From assembly GCF_000226115.1 (NCBI RefSeq), contig NC_016461.1, positions 3,844,001 through 3,908,000 on the forward strand: a DNA stretch of 64,000 nt. Direction: 5' to 3'. The notes beneath the pieces are model-generated. The model saw only the letters and a program-made list of their open reading frames with translations. It did no database searches and was not told where the DNA came from. This DNA is from Thermothielavioides terrestris NRRL 8126 (taxonomy: Eukaryota; Ascomycota; Sordariomycetes; Sordariales; Chaetomiaceae). The position numbers and the translations under genes are program-made. Positions 21,615-32,534 of the stretch are shown here, one piece after another (within the stretch, counting starts at the first letter, position 1; every line of letters begins with the position of its first letter).

Positions 21615-23625
21615 ACCATGTGCGCAGGACGGCATACTTCTATCTTCTTGTTTTCATTTGTCGGGCGCTGGTGTTGGCTGGTTATCTAGATGGACGAGGC
21701 CCACGCCTCGGGTGGATTTTGCTTTCTGCCTGTTGTTTCGGGTTGGATTTGAGGAGTTCGACTGCAGCAAACTTGGACATCTGGGAAAAGTTATAACTGT
21801 TCAATGTCGTTCCCACTTTCCTCTTCCTCCAGAGGCGAGAGATCCGGTTGCCGGCTCTGTACATGCTATAGACGCAAACTCACGCTGAGTCGAGCCCATT
21901 GGAGATGGCAATGGAAGGGAACAATTTAACTTCTTGGGCGTTTATTTGGCTTCTTGAATGTTGCTGCACACCGACCCCTCTCAGTGTCGACGACAGGACG
22001 TCCCTTGCCATCCCAGGACTAGCCCCTCCTGCGGCCAGTTTGGCGGCCTAGTGTGCATACCGAGCCTCGGTTTGTCACTCCCTCTCCGATACAGCCCAAT
22101 GGCCAGTGACATTTTGGAGGCACAAGCATACCAGGTATGCGCGCTGCCGAAGACCGTCCAATCAGCGAGCAGGTGTTGCAGTGCAAAGAGCCCGGTTTCT
22201 CATCTCTGCATGCCCCGTGGCGGCGCCCCTGAGCATTGGCCAAGCTGGCCATGCTGCATCGTAGTAGCGGCTTAGCTCGAAGCTGTGGCATCAGGGGACA
22301 GCCCGTGCCTGTGAAGCGTCCTGTCCTCCCTCATGCCGTTTCTCATTTCAGGTTGTGAAATGAAGAGCAAGCTCTTCGCCTCCAGATCACCAACCTGGCC
22401 GGGAGCGATGTGTCTCACCTCGGGACTCAGTGAAGCCGGTGCTTCGCTCAGTGTGACATTAACTATGAAGTCTCCCTCACCTCATTCCAAACCCCTAACC
22501 CCCCCCAACATTCCCGCAAGCGACTCACCGACCAGCTGCCCATCAACAGTATACCCCCCACACCAATCAGCACATAAAGCATCAGATCACCGACGCGGGC
22601 GAGGCGACGAGGCGGGACGGTTGATCACCACACGTTCCTGGCCAGCAGCCCCGTCGCACCAGCAAATGCCCGGGAAACCCAACCCCCTCCCCCCCATTCT
22701 CCCAACCCCCCGCACCCCCCACGCCTGAACCCAACCAACTCACCCAGCATGAGCACACAAGCACCCATACAAGAGGAGGCAAAGTCCGACCTGAATTCCT
22801 CCGAGCCCGTGGCCTAGATCCCATGCCACTGGAATGTTCCAGCCCGGATCTACCCCCGCAGCCGAGGATCTTAACACACACGTGTCTTACAGCACGGACG
22901 CGGTAGAGCGAGGTGGGAGGGAATGCGGGAGGAGAGGGGTGGAAGCATGAGAATGAGGCGAGGTTAAGGTATCTAGATTCATCAGGCTACCGGTGCCGGT
23001 CGAAGTCAGTTGGCGGGGGGGGGGGGGGGGGTTGGGAGTGATGCACATTGCTTCCAATGTACCTTTGAGAACACATACTGTACCTGGACAGAGAACCGAG
23101 AACTCCCCAGGGTTGAGAATTAAAATATGTTTACCTTTATCTGAGGGCAGCTAGCTACCTTGTTGACGCCCGCCATGGCTCTCCATAAGGTGCACTCAGC
23201 GACTGAGCAACACAACACGACAAGACTCACATCCACCGACACAGCACCCAATAGTACCCAACCACGGAGGAAACCACGCCCTCTAGTCCCCAAACTCCAT
23301 AACAATCTACAATGCGCAGCGGCCCGAGACTCGTTACAGGGGGAAGGACCACGAACCAACCACCACCTTTCCGAGCCAGGAATAGGGTATTAGTACCTTA
23401 TGCAACACCAGGAAGCTGGCCTGTCCCCCACATTCCCAACCGCCACCGCCACCCAAATAGGTACATAGGAAAGGAAGAAGAAGAAACAAAAACAGGCATT
23501 TCATCCAACCGTAGCATTATACACACACGCGCGTGCACACACGTAGACAAATCCCAGCTTTATACGGAAAACCCACCACCGCCCAAAGCCAAGCCCTCCA
23601 GGAACCGAAAACTCCAAGCCCCCTC
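21615..23625. other. Intergenic, about 2 kb between convergent genes
   Basis: Unusually long for a convergent interval. It contains C-rich blocks near 22490-22740 and the G17 run at 23015-23031. Short hydrophobic minus-strand frames (for example 22741-22824 and 22540-22600) with GTGAGT donors were examined but could not be joined into a model. Confidence 0.4.
23015..23031. repeat. Homopolymer run of 17 G
   Basis: Uninterrupted G17 preceded by GGC and followed by TTGGG. Such runs are unstable and prone to miscalling in sequencing, so the exact length is uncertain. It could form a G-quadruplex. Confidence 0.85.
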
Positions 23626-26035
23626 TCAATCTTTCTTCCCTGCGCCGCCCCCGCCGCCATTGGCAAACGCGCCGAGAAGCGGCGCCTTATAGTCCCTAGC
23701 CGGCGGATCCTCCAGCCTGAAGTGGCCCTTCCTGCGCCTGGACAGCCTGGCGCGGAGCCAGGGCACGAGGGCGAGGGCGCCGCGGAGCCAGGGCAGCAGG
23801 CCGCGGAGGTAGGACAGCAGGCCGAGGAGACAGGGCAGCAGGCGGCGGAACAGCGAGGCCAGGCCGCCGCGGAACCAGGAGAGGCAGCCGAAGGCGATGC
23901 CGAGGACGCAGCCGGAGCTGAGGTAGGGGTGCTCCCGGAAGGTGGTCTTGATGTCGAAGAAGATCTTCTCGATGAAGCCGATGGTGAACTTGGGCTTGAT
24001 CTTGGGCGGGTTGGCCGTGACCTTGTTGACGGTCTCGAGGATGGAGGTGCGCGACGGGACGATGTTGTTGCCCGTGCTGGTCTGGTCCCAGTAGCGCCGG
24101 TTCTGAGAAGGGGGGGAGGGTTAGCGGGAGAAAGGAACGGCCTACAGCAGGTCGGGTGCGTTCTGCTCAAACTTACATCCTCGTCGTTGATGATGACTCG
24201 GTCCCCTGCCGTGGAATCGATGCCGTACGTGGTGCGGATCCATCGCTGCCAGAAAACGGCGTCGACCCACGCAAACGTAACCTCCTTGCGGTCGGACCGG
24301 TCCATGTTGATCCTGATGTTCTTGGCGTTCCGGAGGGCTCGCTCGTCGCCGCGGTCCTCGGCCTCCTCGATGCGAAGCTGCTTGGCGTCGCGCAGCTCCT
24401 GGCGCTCCAGCTGGAACAGCTGGATCTGCTTGTCCATCCACTCGTTCGCGGCGCTCTTCATCTCCCGGATGGCGCTCTGGAAGGCGTCCTGATCTTCCCG
24501 GTTCAGAATACCGAGCACGACGATCTTGCCGTCCATGATCTCGCGCGCGTTGGTCGCGCTGAGCTCCGGCACGAGCGGCAGCCAGACCGATTTCATCCAG
24601 TTCAGCACCAGGTTGTGGTCCCGCATCTCCCTGGGAGAGAGCGGCGTGTAATACGTTGGCCGGCCCTCGCGCGAGACTAGCAGGCGGGGCCACGTAGTGA
24701 TCTTGAACCGGTCGTACAGCTTGGGGTCCCGGGTCCGGACCAGCTTCGCGCGGCCGATCAGGCTGAGAGGCAGGCGCTCAAGCGCCAAGAAGTCCTCGCT
24801 CGTGGTGGCGTGGTCGTAGAAGTAGAGGAAGATGACCTCTTCCTTTTGCTCGAGAGCCTCGAAGGATTCCGCGTCGACATCCTGGATCCCGTTCGACAGC
24901 TCTACCGCCTTCTCGGCATACTGGATAAAGTCGCCCAGGCCACGGAGACCCTGGTACTCGACACGCTCGCCGCCCTTGAAGAACAGGATGGTCGGGTAGC
25001 CACGAACGTTGAAGTCCTTGCAGAGCCGAGATTGCGCATCGCAGTTCACCTCGCCGATGTTGAGCCGACCCTTCATCTCCTTGGCCAGTTGCTCCCAGTT
25101 CGGCGCCATCTTCTGGCAGTGATGGCACCACGGGGCATAGAACTTGATGAACCAGGGCTCTTGCGTCGCGGTCACCAGGGTCTGAAAACTTTCGGCCGTG
25201 AGGGGTACGGAGATGCCGTTGGGGTTCGGAGTCGCCTTCGGCTTCACGACCTTCGGAACGGGAGGTTCGAAGTCGGGAGGGACCCAATCAGCCCCTTTCT
25301 TGGTTTGCTCATCCATGGTCGAAGATTCCTTTCGCTTCAAGTCGGTCTTGGCGGTCGTATCGCGTGTTCCCTCTTGCGACGACTTGTCCTTCTCGCCTGG
25401 TGATGCCTTCGCTTCAGAGGCGCCATTCGACTCGGGAGATGTCTGGTCGCCCGGCTGAGGCAGCTCGATCTTGGCAGGCCGCGTGCCCGGCTTAGCCTTC
25501 TCCAGCACTTCCTCCACCGCGCTGCTCAGGACGCCCATGCTCTTGACGCCCTTGAGAGTCACAATCGGCTCGCCGTTCTCGTACAGGATGGTGGTCGGCC
25601 ATGATGTCACTTTATGCTGGGCGCACAGGTCGTTGTACGCGACGCAGTTGATGTCGGCGAAGCGGAAGTCGTAGAAACTGGTGAAGTCGGCGTTTTTCGG
25701 CGCGTCGCCGGCCGGCGATGACGTGTAGTAGAACTCGTACAACGTTTGAAACGTCGGCGCAAAATCCATACAATGCGGGCAGTACGGGCTGGGGACATCA
25801 GCACGGGCGGGGCATGCAGCGTGGGACAAGCGAGCTACCTGTAATGCTTGACCAGCAAGTATTTGGAGGCCTTATATTCCTTCTCCCAGTTGTCGGGCGT
25901 CAGCCCGAGCATTGGTGGGACCTTCTTCCCATTGAAATATGTGGGTTCTCGGGGCACTTCCTCGTCCTCATCGTCGAAGCCGGCGACGGCCCGGGCGGCC
26001 GCCCCTAGCAGCACCGCCCAGCTCGAGAAGCGCAT
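23626..26035 (-). CDS. ER transmembrane protein disulfide isomerase-like protein (two thioredoxin domains)
   Basis: Exons 25839-26035, 24177-25788 and 23626-24102, giving 761 aa. The 50-bp intron 1 and 74-bp intron 2 have GTAGCT and GTAAGT donors. An N-terminal signal peptide (about 1-19) is followed by an acidic linker and two thioredoxin domains with active sites CPHC (69-72) and CHHC (about 287-290, in APWCHHC). A Lys/Ser/Glu-rich disordered linker (about 170-235) separates them. A third, redox-inactive thioredoxin-like region follows, then a basic alpha-helical stretch with alternating Glu/Arg, and a long hydrophobic Leu-rich C-terminal segment (about 650-715) likely to anchor it in the ER membrane. 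The C-terminus is GKKD, not a KDEL signal. The closest functional analogy is yeast Eps1 or animal TMX proteins, which oxidise or retain membrane proteins in the ER. Confidence 0.88.
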
Positions 26036-26658
26036 GGTCGTGTGCCACCCTCCTTGTCGCGTGTCTGCGCGACTGGATCACAGGGCAAGAGCACGCTCGG
26101 CGGCAGCACGAGTGCAGACGGAGACCCGACGTGTGCACCGCCAAACAGTCAGGAATAGGCCGTCGGCTCTGGAGGCGTGTCGTCTCGTGGAGCCCCGTTG
26201 GTCACCTCGGCATCGGCGCGTACCGTGGGGGAACCGGCGGCTTGCTCGCTCGGTCGCCTGGTCGGTCGCTGGGGCGAAACAGTTCCGGCTCGCGTGATAC
26301 GGATACCTGATGGTGAATACCGCAAATGTTGCACACTGTCAGTGGTGTGTCAGGCGTCGTCTAGGGGGTCATGACTCGGGGGCAAGGCTGCGGCGGCAGC
26401 AGAAAAAAGTGCAGGACGGGCGTGTGTGTTTGCCTTTGGTTCAGGGGAGGAGGCGACTGCCAGTCCAAGATTTCTTGACACGCTGTTGGTTGGCTGTTTG
26501 TCGCAGCAGGTCTGGCCATGTCGATTGAGCTGCGCCTTGAATTCCAGGCAGCTGCCATGCCTCTTGCGCCGAATTCAGAAGGCGGCCAGCGGCTTCCCCA
26601 CAACGCTAAGCAGGGGCGCTCCCATCAACCCCTGTTGCCGTTTTGCCGGTAGACGTTA
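26036..26658. other. Divergent promoter of the PDI-like gene and TDP1 (left part)
   Basis: About 620 bp between the PDI-like start and the transposon copy. No ORF or RNA gene is convincing. Confidence 0.5.
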
Positions 26659-27062
26659 AAGAGGTCCCGCCAAGACTAATTTCGGCCAATTATCGGCTAT
26701 GTTTTTACAACGTTATTACGAGCCACTACCGCCAAGGCGTTTACTCTATCGCCAAGGGTTAGTTCGCCGGGGGTACGGGGGCGGCGCTAGCCCCTACGGG
26801 GGCGGCGCTAGCCCCTCGCTAGTTAGGGTTTGGGTTAAGGTTAGGATGTGGGTTATAGTTAGGGTGCGGGTTATCCTCGTTTTCTTTTTTTTTCTTTTTT
26901 TTTTTTTTCGATTTGGTTGAGTTTTCGTAAAGTTGTTGCGACGAGTCTTTGCGATTGTTCGTTGTTGATGTTGTTCGAAGTCGTCGCGGCCTGCTTACCC
27001 CTTGGCGAAATGTAATTACTTGTACGCGGCAGTCTCCGAAATTAGTCTTGGCGGGACCTCTT
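26659..27062 (+). mobile_element. Non-autonomous DNA transposon (MITE-like), copy A
   Basis: The 404-bp element is bounded by perfect terminal inverted repeats of about 26 bp, beginning AGAGGTCCCGCCAAGAC at the left and ending in its reverse complement at the right. It is flanked by TA on each side (26657-26658 and 27063-27064), in agreement with a TA target duplication of the Tc1/mariner type. Internally it has a GGGGGCGGCGCTAGCCC direct duplication, then degenerate telomere-like GGTTAGG/GGGTTA repeats (about 26820-26875), a T-rich tract and a Gly-codon-rich short frame. It carries no transposase. A second copy in reverse orientation lies at 44918-45287. It sits 172 bp upstream of the TDP1 ATG. 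Confidence 0.88.
26820..26876 (+). repeat. Degenerate telomere-like repeats inside transposon copy A
   Basis: About eight units related to TTAGGG (GTTAGGG, TTTGGG, TTAAGG, TTAGGA, GTGGGTTA and similar). The orientation matches the fungal telomere G-strand. The same motif in reverse complement is found in copy B, so it belongs to the element and does not mark a chromosome end. Confidence 0.8.
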
Positions 27063-27234
27063 TAACGACGACCGTTTTGCCCCTTGCACTCAGCTTCCAC
27101 TGGCAGCTGGCCGTGGTTGGCTCGCACTGTCAGGTTCAAGACAGCAGTGCTGAGAGGCAAAGTCGATGAGACGAGACTGACAGCCAGCTCGAGTCAGAGA
27201 GGACATCCTTCTCCTGCCGTCATCTGGAAGAGGG

Positions 27235-29048
27235 ATGGACCGACAGAGCAAACGGCCGGCTTCAGCCGATGGCAATGGCGACGACGAGCCGGGTCGGAAG
27301 CCGACGCCTTCGTCCCTCACACACCCCATCAGCCCTCCGACCAAGAAACGCCGACTGGCAACGGCAGTGGAGGATGAGAAAGCCGCAGAGACACGACCGA
27401 CACCATCCCGGCTGTTCAGGTCGCCTTTCAAATTGACCAAGATTCGAGACCTGCCTCCAGAACTGAACAGGGACACGACCACGCTCAAGGACATCCTGGG
27501 CGACCCCCTGATCTCGGAGTGTTGGGAGTTCAATTATCTCCATGACATTGACTTCCTCATGGCCGCGTTCGACCCGGATGTCCGCGGTCTCGTCCAAGTC
27601 CACGTGGTGCACGGTTTCTGGAAGAGGGAGGACCCCAGCAGGCTGGAGCTGCAGGTAGGCCGGCCATCCCTCTGCTCAAGCGAGCAGAGTTCTCTCGCGC
27701 TTCAGTTTTCTCCCGCTGCCACAAGACGCCTAACGTCTGCCAGGCGGCGGCATCTCGCTACGAGAATGTCACTCTCCACAATGCCTACATGCCTGAGATG
27801 TTTGGCACCCATCACTCCAAGATGATGATCTTGCTCCGGCACGACGACACAGCCCAGATCGTCATCCACACGGCGAACATGATTGTCCGTGACTGGACCA
27901 ACATGACGCAAGCTGTCTGGCTCTCGCCGAGACTTCCTCTCATCAAACCTGCACAGCAGGCCGTCAACCAAGCGGAGGCCAGGACCGGCAGCGGTGCCAA
28001 ATTCAAGATGGACTTTCTGAACTACCTGCGTTCCTACGACACCCGGAAAAGCACCTGCAAGCCCATCATTGAGCAGTTGCTCAGATATGACTTCTCAGAA
28101 ATCAGGGCTTCCCTAATAGCCAGCGTGCCTGGCAGGCACAAGTTCAGCGAGAACTCACCCACACGGTGGGGCTGGGCGGCCATGGAGGAAGCCCTCAAAG
28201 CCGTCCCGGTTAGCCAGGCCAAGTCGGAAATCGCGATCCAAATCTCCTCCATCGCAACCTTAGGACCTACAGACAGCTGGCTCAAGGACACATTCTTCCG
28301 TGCTCTCAGCCGCGGGCGAAGAGGCACAGGCCCGCCTTCAGCCCCGCCAGACTTCAAAGTTGTCTTCCCGACCCCGGACGAGATCCGCAAGTCCCTCGAC
28401 GGCTACGCCTCGGGCGGCTCGATCCACACCAAGATTCAGTCGCCGCAGCAGGTGAAGCAGCTGCAATATTTGAGACCCATGCTCTGCCACTGGGCGAACG
28501 ATTCCCCTCATGGTGTCGGTTCGTCAAGCCGCCGCCCCTAACCATAACCCTCATGATTAGATACCGTGACTAACAACAGCCACCTAAACAACCCAGAGCT
28601 GGAAGCCGGCGCCGCGGTCCAGGAAGCAGGCAGGAAGCGCGCAGCGCCACACGTCAAGACCTACATCCGCTACCGCGGCGACGGACCGCCCCACGGGCCC
28701 ATCACCATCGACTGGGCGCTGCTGACGTCGGCCAACCTGTCCAAGCAGGCGTGGGGCGAGGCGGCCAACGCCAAGACGGGCGAGATCCGCATCTCGTCGT
28801 ACGAAATCGGCGTGCTGGTCTGGCCGGAGCTCTACGCGCCGGGCGCCACCATGCAGGCGACGTTCCTGACGGACACGCTCGCGGAGGGGGAGCGGCGCGA
28901 CGCCGCGGCGGCGGCGGCGACGGCGGTGCCGTTGCGCGTGCCGTATAACCTGCCGCTGCAGCCGTACGGGAAGGGCGAGGTGCCGTGGGTCGCGACCGCG
29001 AGTTATTCGGAGCGGGACTGGATGGGGCAGGTGTGGAGGCATGGGTGA
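27235..29048 (+). CDS. TDP1: Tyrosyl-DNA phosphodiesterase 1
   Basis: Removes topoisomerase I peptides and other 3' adducts from DNA ends in the nucleus. Three exons: 27235-27654, 27744-28512 and 28597-29048, giving 546 aa. Intron 1 has a CTAAC branch site and CAG acceptor. Intron 2 uses a weaker GTGTCG donor and the CAG at 28594-28596, the only simple choice that joins DSPH to ELEAG in frame. The two catalytic HKN motifs are present: H164-x-K166 in THHSKMMIL and H415-x-K417 in APHVKTYIRY. Each is followed by the expected Asn-containing block (HTANMIVRDW; TSANLSKQAWG). The N-terminal 70 residues are disordered and basic (TKKRR), a probable nuclear signal. The stop is 240 bp from that of the convergent ACBP gene. 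Confidence 0.95.
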
Positions 29049-29288
29049 GACGGTTCTGCGCAAGTGGCGCGTCCCTCTCTGGCATGGGTGTGCTGCTCAT
29101 TTTGCAGCGAAGTGACATCGCATTTTAGGAGATGCTTGCGGCGCCCGCTTAGCACTCAACGAACATGTGACAAGATAGCTAGCCCTGCTGGTGGTGTATG
29201 GCCTGCTTGCGCGCGAGACCGGCCTGCTAACAATGCTGCTTCACCTTACTTCTCCCTGCCACCTTTGTCTGTCGGTCTCTCCGGCCGC

Positions 29289-29765
29289 CTATTGCCCGCC
29301 GACGGCCTCGGGCTCCTTGTTCTCGTCGTACCCGTACTTGGTCTTCATCTCCTCGATCTTGGCGACGTACTTCTCCTGCGCCTCCTCGACCGAGATGCCG
29401 TCGTCGACCTTCGCCCGCCAGGCGTTGTACTTGGCCTTGGCCTGCGGCTCGTGTGTCAGTCCGTTTGCTGCTGCTTTGCATGATCCGATCTCTCGAAATG
29501 AGAGCCGGGGACGGCCACCTGCCTTGAGGTCGAACATGCCGGGCTTCGGCGCCTTCTCGATGTCCTCGCCGGTGCCGATCTTGTACAGCGCTGTGGGGTG
29601 TTCTTCGTCAGCGAGGAGAGATATTATTCAAGAGTGTGCAAATCTGCCATGCAAGGGGGGCCGGTGCACACCATAGATCTCGAGGAGGTCCTCGTTGCTT
29701 GGCTTCGACGTCAGCTTCTTGCTGTCGACGACGGCCTTCTGAAACGCTTCGCTCTGCGCAACCAT
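29289..29765 (-). CDS. ACB1: Acyl-CoA-binding protein
   Basis: Small cytosolic protein that binds long-chain acyl-CoA esters. Exons 29672-29765, 29523-29590 and 29289-29441, giving 104 aa, slightly longer than the usual 86-90. Helix 1 (FQKAVVDSKKLTSKPSNED), LYKIGTGED in the ligand-binding region, GMFDLK and AKYNAW follow the family pattern in order. Intron 1 is GTGTGC...CAG. Intron 2 can be excised in frame only if it starts with GC (CTCAAG|GCAGGT) and ends CAG, so it appears to be a GC-AG intron. The nearby GT two bases downstream would put the conserved KAKYNAW block out of frame. The C-terminus is a charged helix with an acidic tail. Confidence 0.93.
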
Positions 29766-31125
29766 TGTGACGATCTGCTTGGGCTGAAGCTTGGGAGTCG
29801 GTTTCGTTCTTCGGTGTTTTGGGTGAAATCTGGCGGCAGCGAGATGTTGAGGAGACCGGGCCCGTTTGTTGGGAGCATAGCGGGGTCAAGGTCCCAGGCG
29901 CGGGGTTCCAACTTTAAGGCCGCCCCTGGCAGGGGAGGGGCATGTGGATTTCCCATCGTCGCTGGGCCTGGAGCGTCATGTGGCTTGCTCCACAGAACCA
30001 GACGAACGGTCTGCAAAAGCAGAGAGCGGAATCGAAGGGGAGGAAAATCTCATCGTCCCATGTCTACCACAGTATATGGTTGCTATGACAGCCCAGTCCT
30101 GCCTGAGCAAGGTAAACAAGCACACCATCTCGCAGCGACCTGGAAATGTGCATCTGGACCAGTTGGCCAGTTGTACGAAAAACGGAACGAAACGCTTTTT
30201 GTATGCACTCTCCCTTTCTTATTGCTCTTTCAGTCATCTTGCGTGAGGAACCCAATGAACCATCAAAAGAAAGCACACGTCATGCGCTCGAAGGTGTCGG
30301 TGCCGAGCTGTCCTGGTCGGGTGCCGCGGCAGGCTGCGACTGCGTGGTGCCGTTAGCGGTCAACTTCAAATGTTACTGCATCGGGTTAGTTAGCGGAGCA
30401 TCCTTAGCATTGCTTAGCATTGCACGACACGATCCCTTCGGTCTTTCGGCTCCGGCCTGCTCCGTATACTCCGGAGCCGTTGAACTTCAGCTTCGGGCGG
30501 TTTCATCTCGTCTCGTTTGGCCAGCAACATAGCCGTCTCGTCATTGCCCTGGCCGGATCCCCGTGATGGAAACCTCTGTAATCCAGAGGGTAAGCCATGA
30601 TATCTGTGTTGTGAGTTGCTCCTGTGTACTCCGGAGTATATTTCGAACAGTGCGCAATTGCGGATTCGCGGACGCGTGGGGGAAGGCCGACGGCTGTCTC
30701 GCCCAGACCCGGATCGACATCAGGGATGCTGTGCATCGAAGCCACGCCGCTCCTGCCCCCCAATGCCCAGCACATGAGTGTTTCGCTGTTACGCAAGAGC
30801 GACTGTGCGCTGGCACAGAAGAACGGGGTAGTTCTGGGCCCCGCCACCGTGTTGTGGGAAGCGTGCTGTGTACAGTACAAAATAGCTGTGAAATACGTTT
30901 ACGGAGAGGTCCGTCGGAGTGTCCCCGAGTGCTTGCAACTGTATAAGTGGAAGGCGGGACCCAAACAGCCCATACCGCCTCGGCATCTTTTGCAATCTTT
31001 CACTCACCACGAATTGTGCCCCATCTATGTGTTTCCGGTTGATTTAAGCTTCCTGTTCTGGTGAAGAAACCGCTTTTTCTTGCTCCGGTATTGGTATCGT
31101 CAGTCCAACGGCACCGCTAGCAATA
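29766..31125. other. Divergent promoter region, about 1.36 kb
   Basis: Between the starts of ACBP (minus) and the AIF-like gene (plus). It contains two copies of an ACTCCGGAG palindromic core (about 30468-30476 and 30640-30648) that could be regulatory. ORFs of about 125 codons overlap on both strands near 30503-30946 without motifs. Confidence 0.45.
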
Positions 31126-32330
31126 ATGACCAAGACTGTCCTGATCCTCGGGGGTTCCCTCGCGGGCCTTCACGTTGCCCATGCGCTTCTCAGGAAGCGC
31201 AACAAGGACCTGAAGGTCATCATCGTATCCAAGGTGCGCAGCCTTCCAAACCATCGCGGCAACAATCATGTGACAACCCCGATGAACGACCACCCTTCGG
31301 ATGCTAATATGCGCAGAACACTCATCTCTACTGGAACCTGGCATCGGTCCGGGCCATTATTCCCGGTCAGATTAAGGACGAGGCCATATTCAAGCCCCTC
31401 AGCGACGCTCTGTCCCGCTATCCCAAGGAGTCCTGGGAACTCATCATCGGCACCGCCACTGCGGCGAACTTGGAAGAGAAAGCGGTCGAGGTCGCGGTCT
31501 CGGACGGCACGACTCGCAAGGTCGCCTATGACCAGCTCGTCATGGCCACGGGCGCCCGCTCCGCCGCGCCCAACGTCCCCTGGAAAGCCGCGGACAGCTA
31601 CGAAGACACGGTCAAAATCCTCCACGACACCGCGGCCCGGGTCAAGAATGCGCAGCACATCGTGGTCGGCGGGGCAGGCAGCACGGGTGTCGAGGTCGCC
31701 GGCGAGCTGGGCCACGAGTACGGCAAGACGAAGGAGATCATCCTGCTCTGCGCCGCCGACAAGATCCTGGGCGGCGACAGCGTGGCGGCGGCCGCGGCCC
31801 ACGAGCTGAAAAAGCTCAACGTCACCATCAAGTATGGCGCGCGCGTGGCCGAGACGCGGACCACGCCCGAGGGCAAGACGCACGTGGTGCTCTCGACCGG
31901 CGAGGCGCTGTCCACGGACCTGTACCTGCCGACGACGGGCCTGCTGCCCAACACCGAGTACCTCCCCGGGCGCTACCTCAGCGCGGACGCGGGCTACCGC
32001 CGCGTGCTGGTCGACGAGTTCCTGCGGGTGCAGGACGCGCGCGACGCGTGGGCGTGCGGCGACGTCGTCAGCAAGCCGCGCGCCGGCTTCCTGATCACGC
32101 AGAAGCAGGCGGCCAACGTGGCGAGGAACGTGGAGCTTGCGCTGGCCGGCCGCGAGCCCGCCGTCGCCAAGGACCCGCCCGCGGATATCTTTGCCTGCTC
32201 GGTCGGGCGCGACCGCGGCGCCGGCCGCATCAACTCCATCCGCCTGCCCAGCTTTGCCGTCTGGCTGGCCAAGGGGCGCACGCTCGGGATGCAGAGGGTG
32301 CAGGGGTATGTTGACGGGAGCGTTGCGTAG
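31126..32330 (+). CDS. FAD-dependent oxidoreductase, AIFM2/FSP1 (AMID)-like
   Basis: Two exons, 31126-31233 and 31317-32330, with an 83-bp intron (GTGCGC donor, GCTAAT branch site, CAG acceptor), giving 373 aa. The N-terminal FAD dinucleotide fold begins with VLILGGSLAGLHVAHAL (residues 5-21). The NAD(P)H fold starts at IVVGGAGSTGVEVAGEL (about 140-156). ATGARSAAP and the late AWACGDVVS motif, which binds the flavin ribityl chain, are in place. The length and order match AIFM2/FSP1-type quinone reductases and not the mitochondrial AIF, since no targeting sequence precedes the FAD motif. Human FSP1 reduces CoQ and vitamin K at membranes by myristoylation, but there is no N-terminal Gly here. 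Its fungal substrate is not known. Confidence 0.9.
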
Positions 32331-32534
32331 GGGGATTGATGCGTGCAGGGTGAACAGCTCTTTTTAGTGGCAGCCGGTGCAGGGTGATTAGCTTTCTTTT
32401 GTTAGGAAGGGCCCGGTTACAGTAGTAATAATACCATTCCCTGTGCCATAGGTAGCCAAGTCGTGGGTGTGTCTTCTTCGTCGTCTCGTCAAGGGGGTGG
32501 GGGAGGGAGTGCATGCATGCAACCAATCCGCTAG

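Noticed and set aside
22540..22830. Possible small hydrophobic protein with GTGAGT donors on the minus strand
   Set aside because: Hydrophobic frames (CMGACVLMLG and LMLYVLIGVGGILLMGSW) cannot be joined by a canonical AG acceptor in frame, and no start exon fits.
26820..26876. Telomere-like repeats as evidence for a chromosome end or fusion
   Set aside because: The same block is inside both transposon copies at the same relative position, so it belongs to the element.
26699..26920. Short ORF MFLQRYYEPLPPRRLLYRQG, also found in the second transposon copy
   Set aside because: It is shared only because the transposon is repeated. The frame is broken differently in the two copies and has no domain; no evidence of translation.
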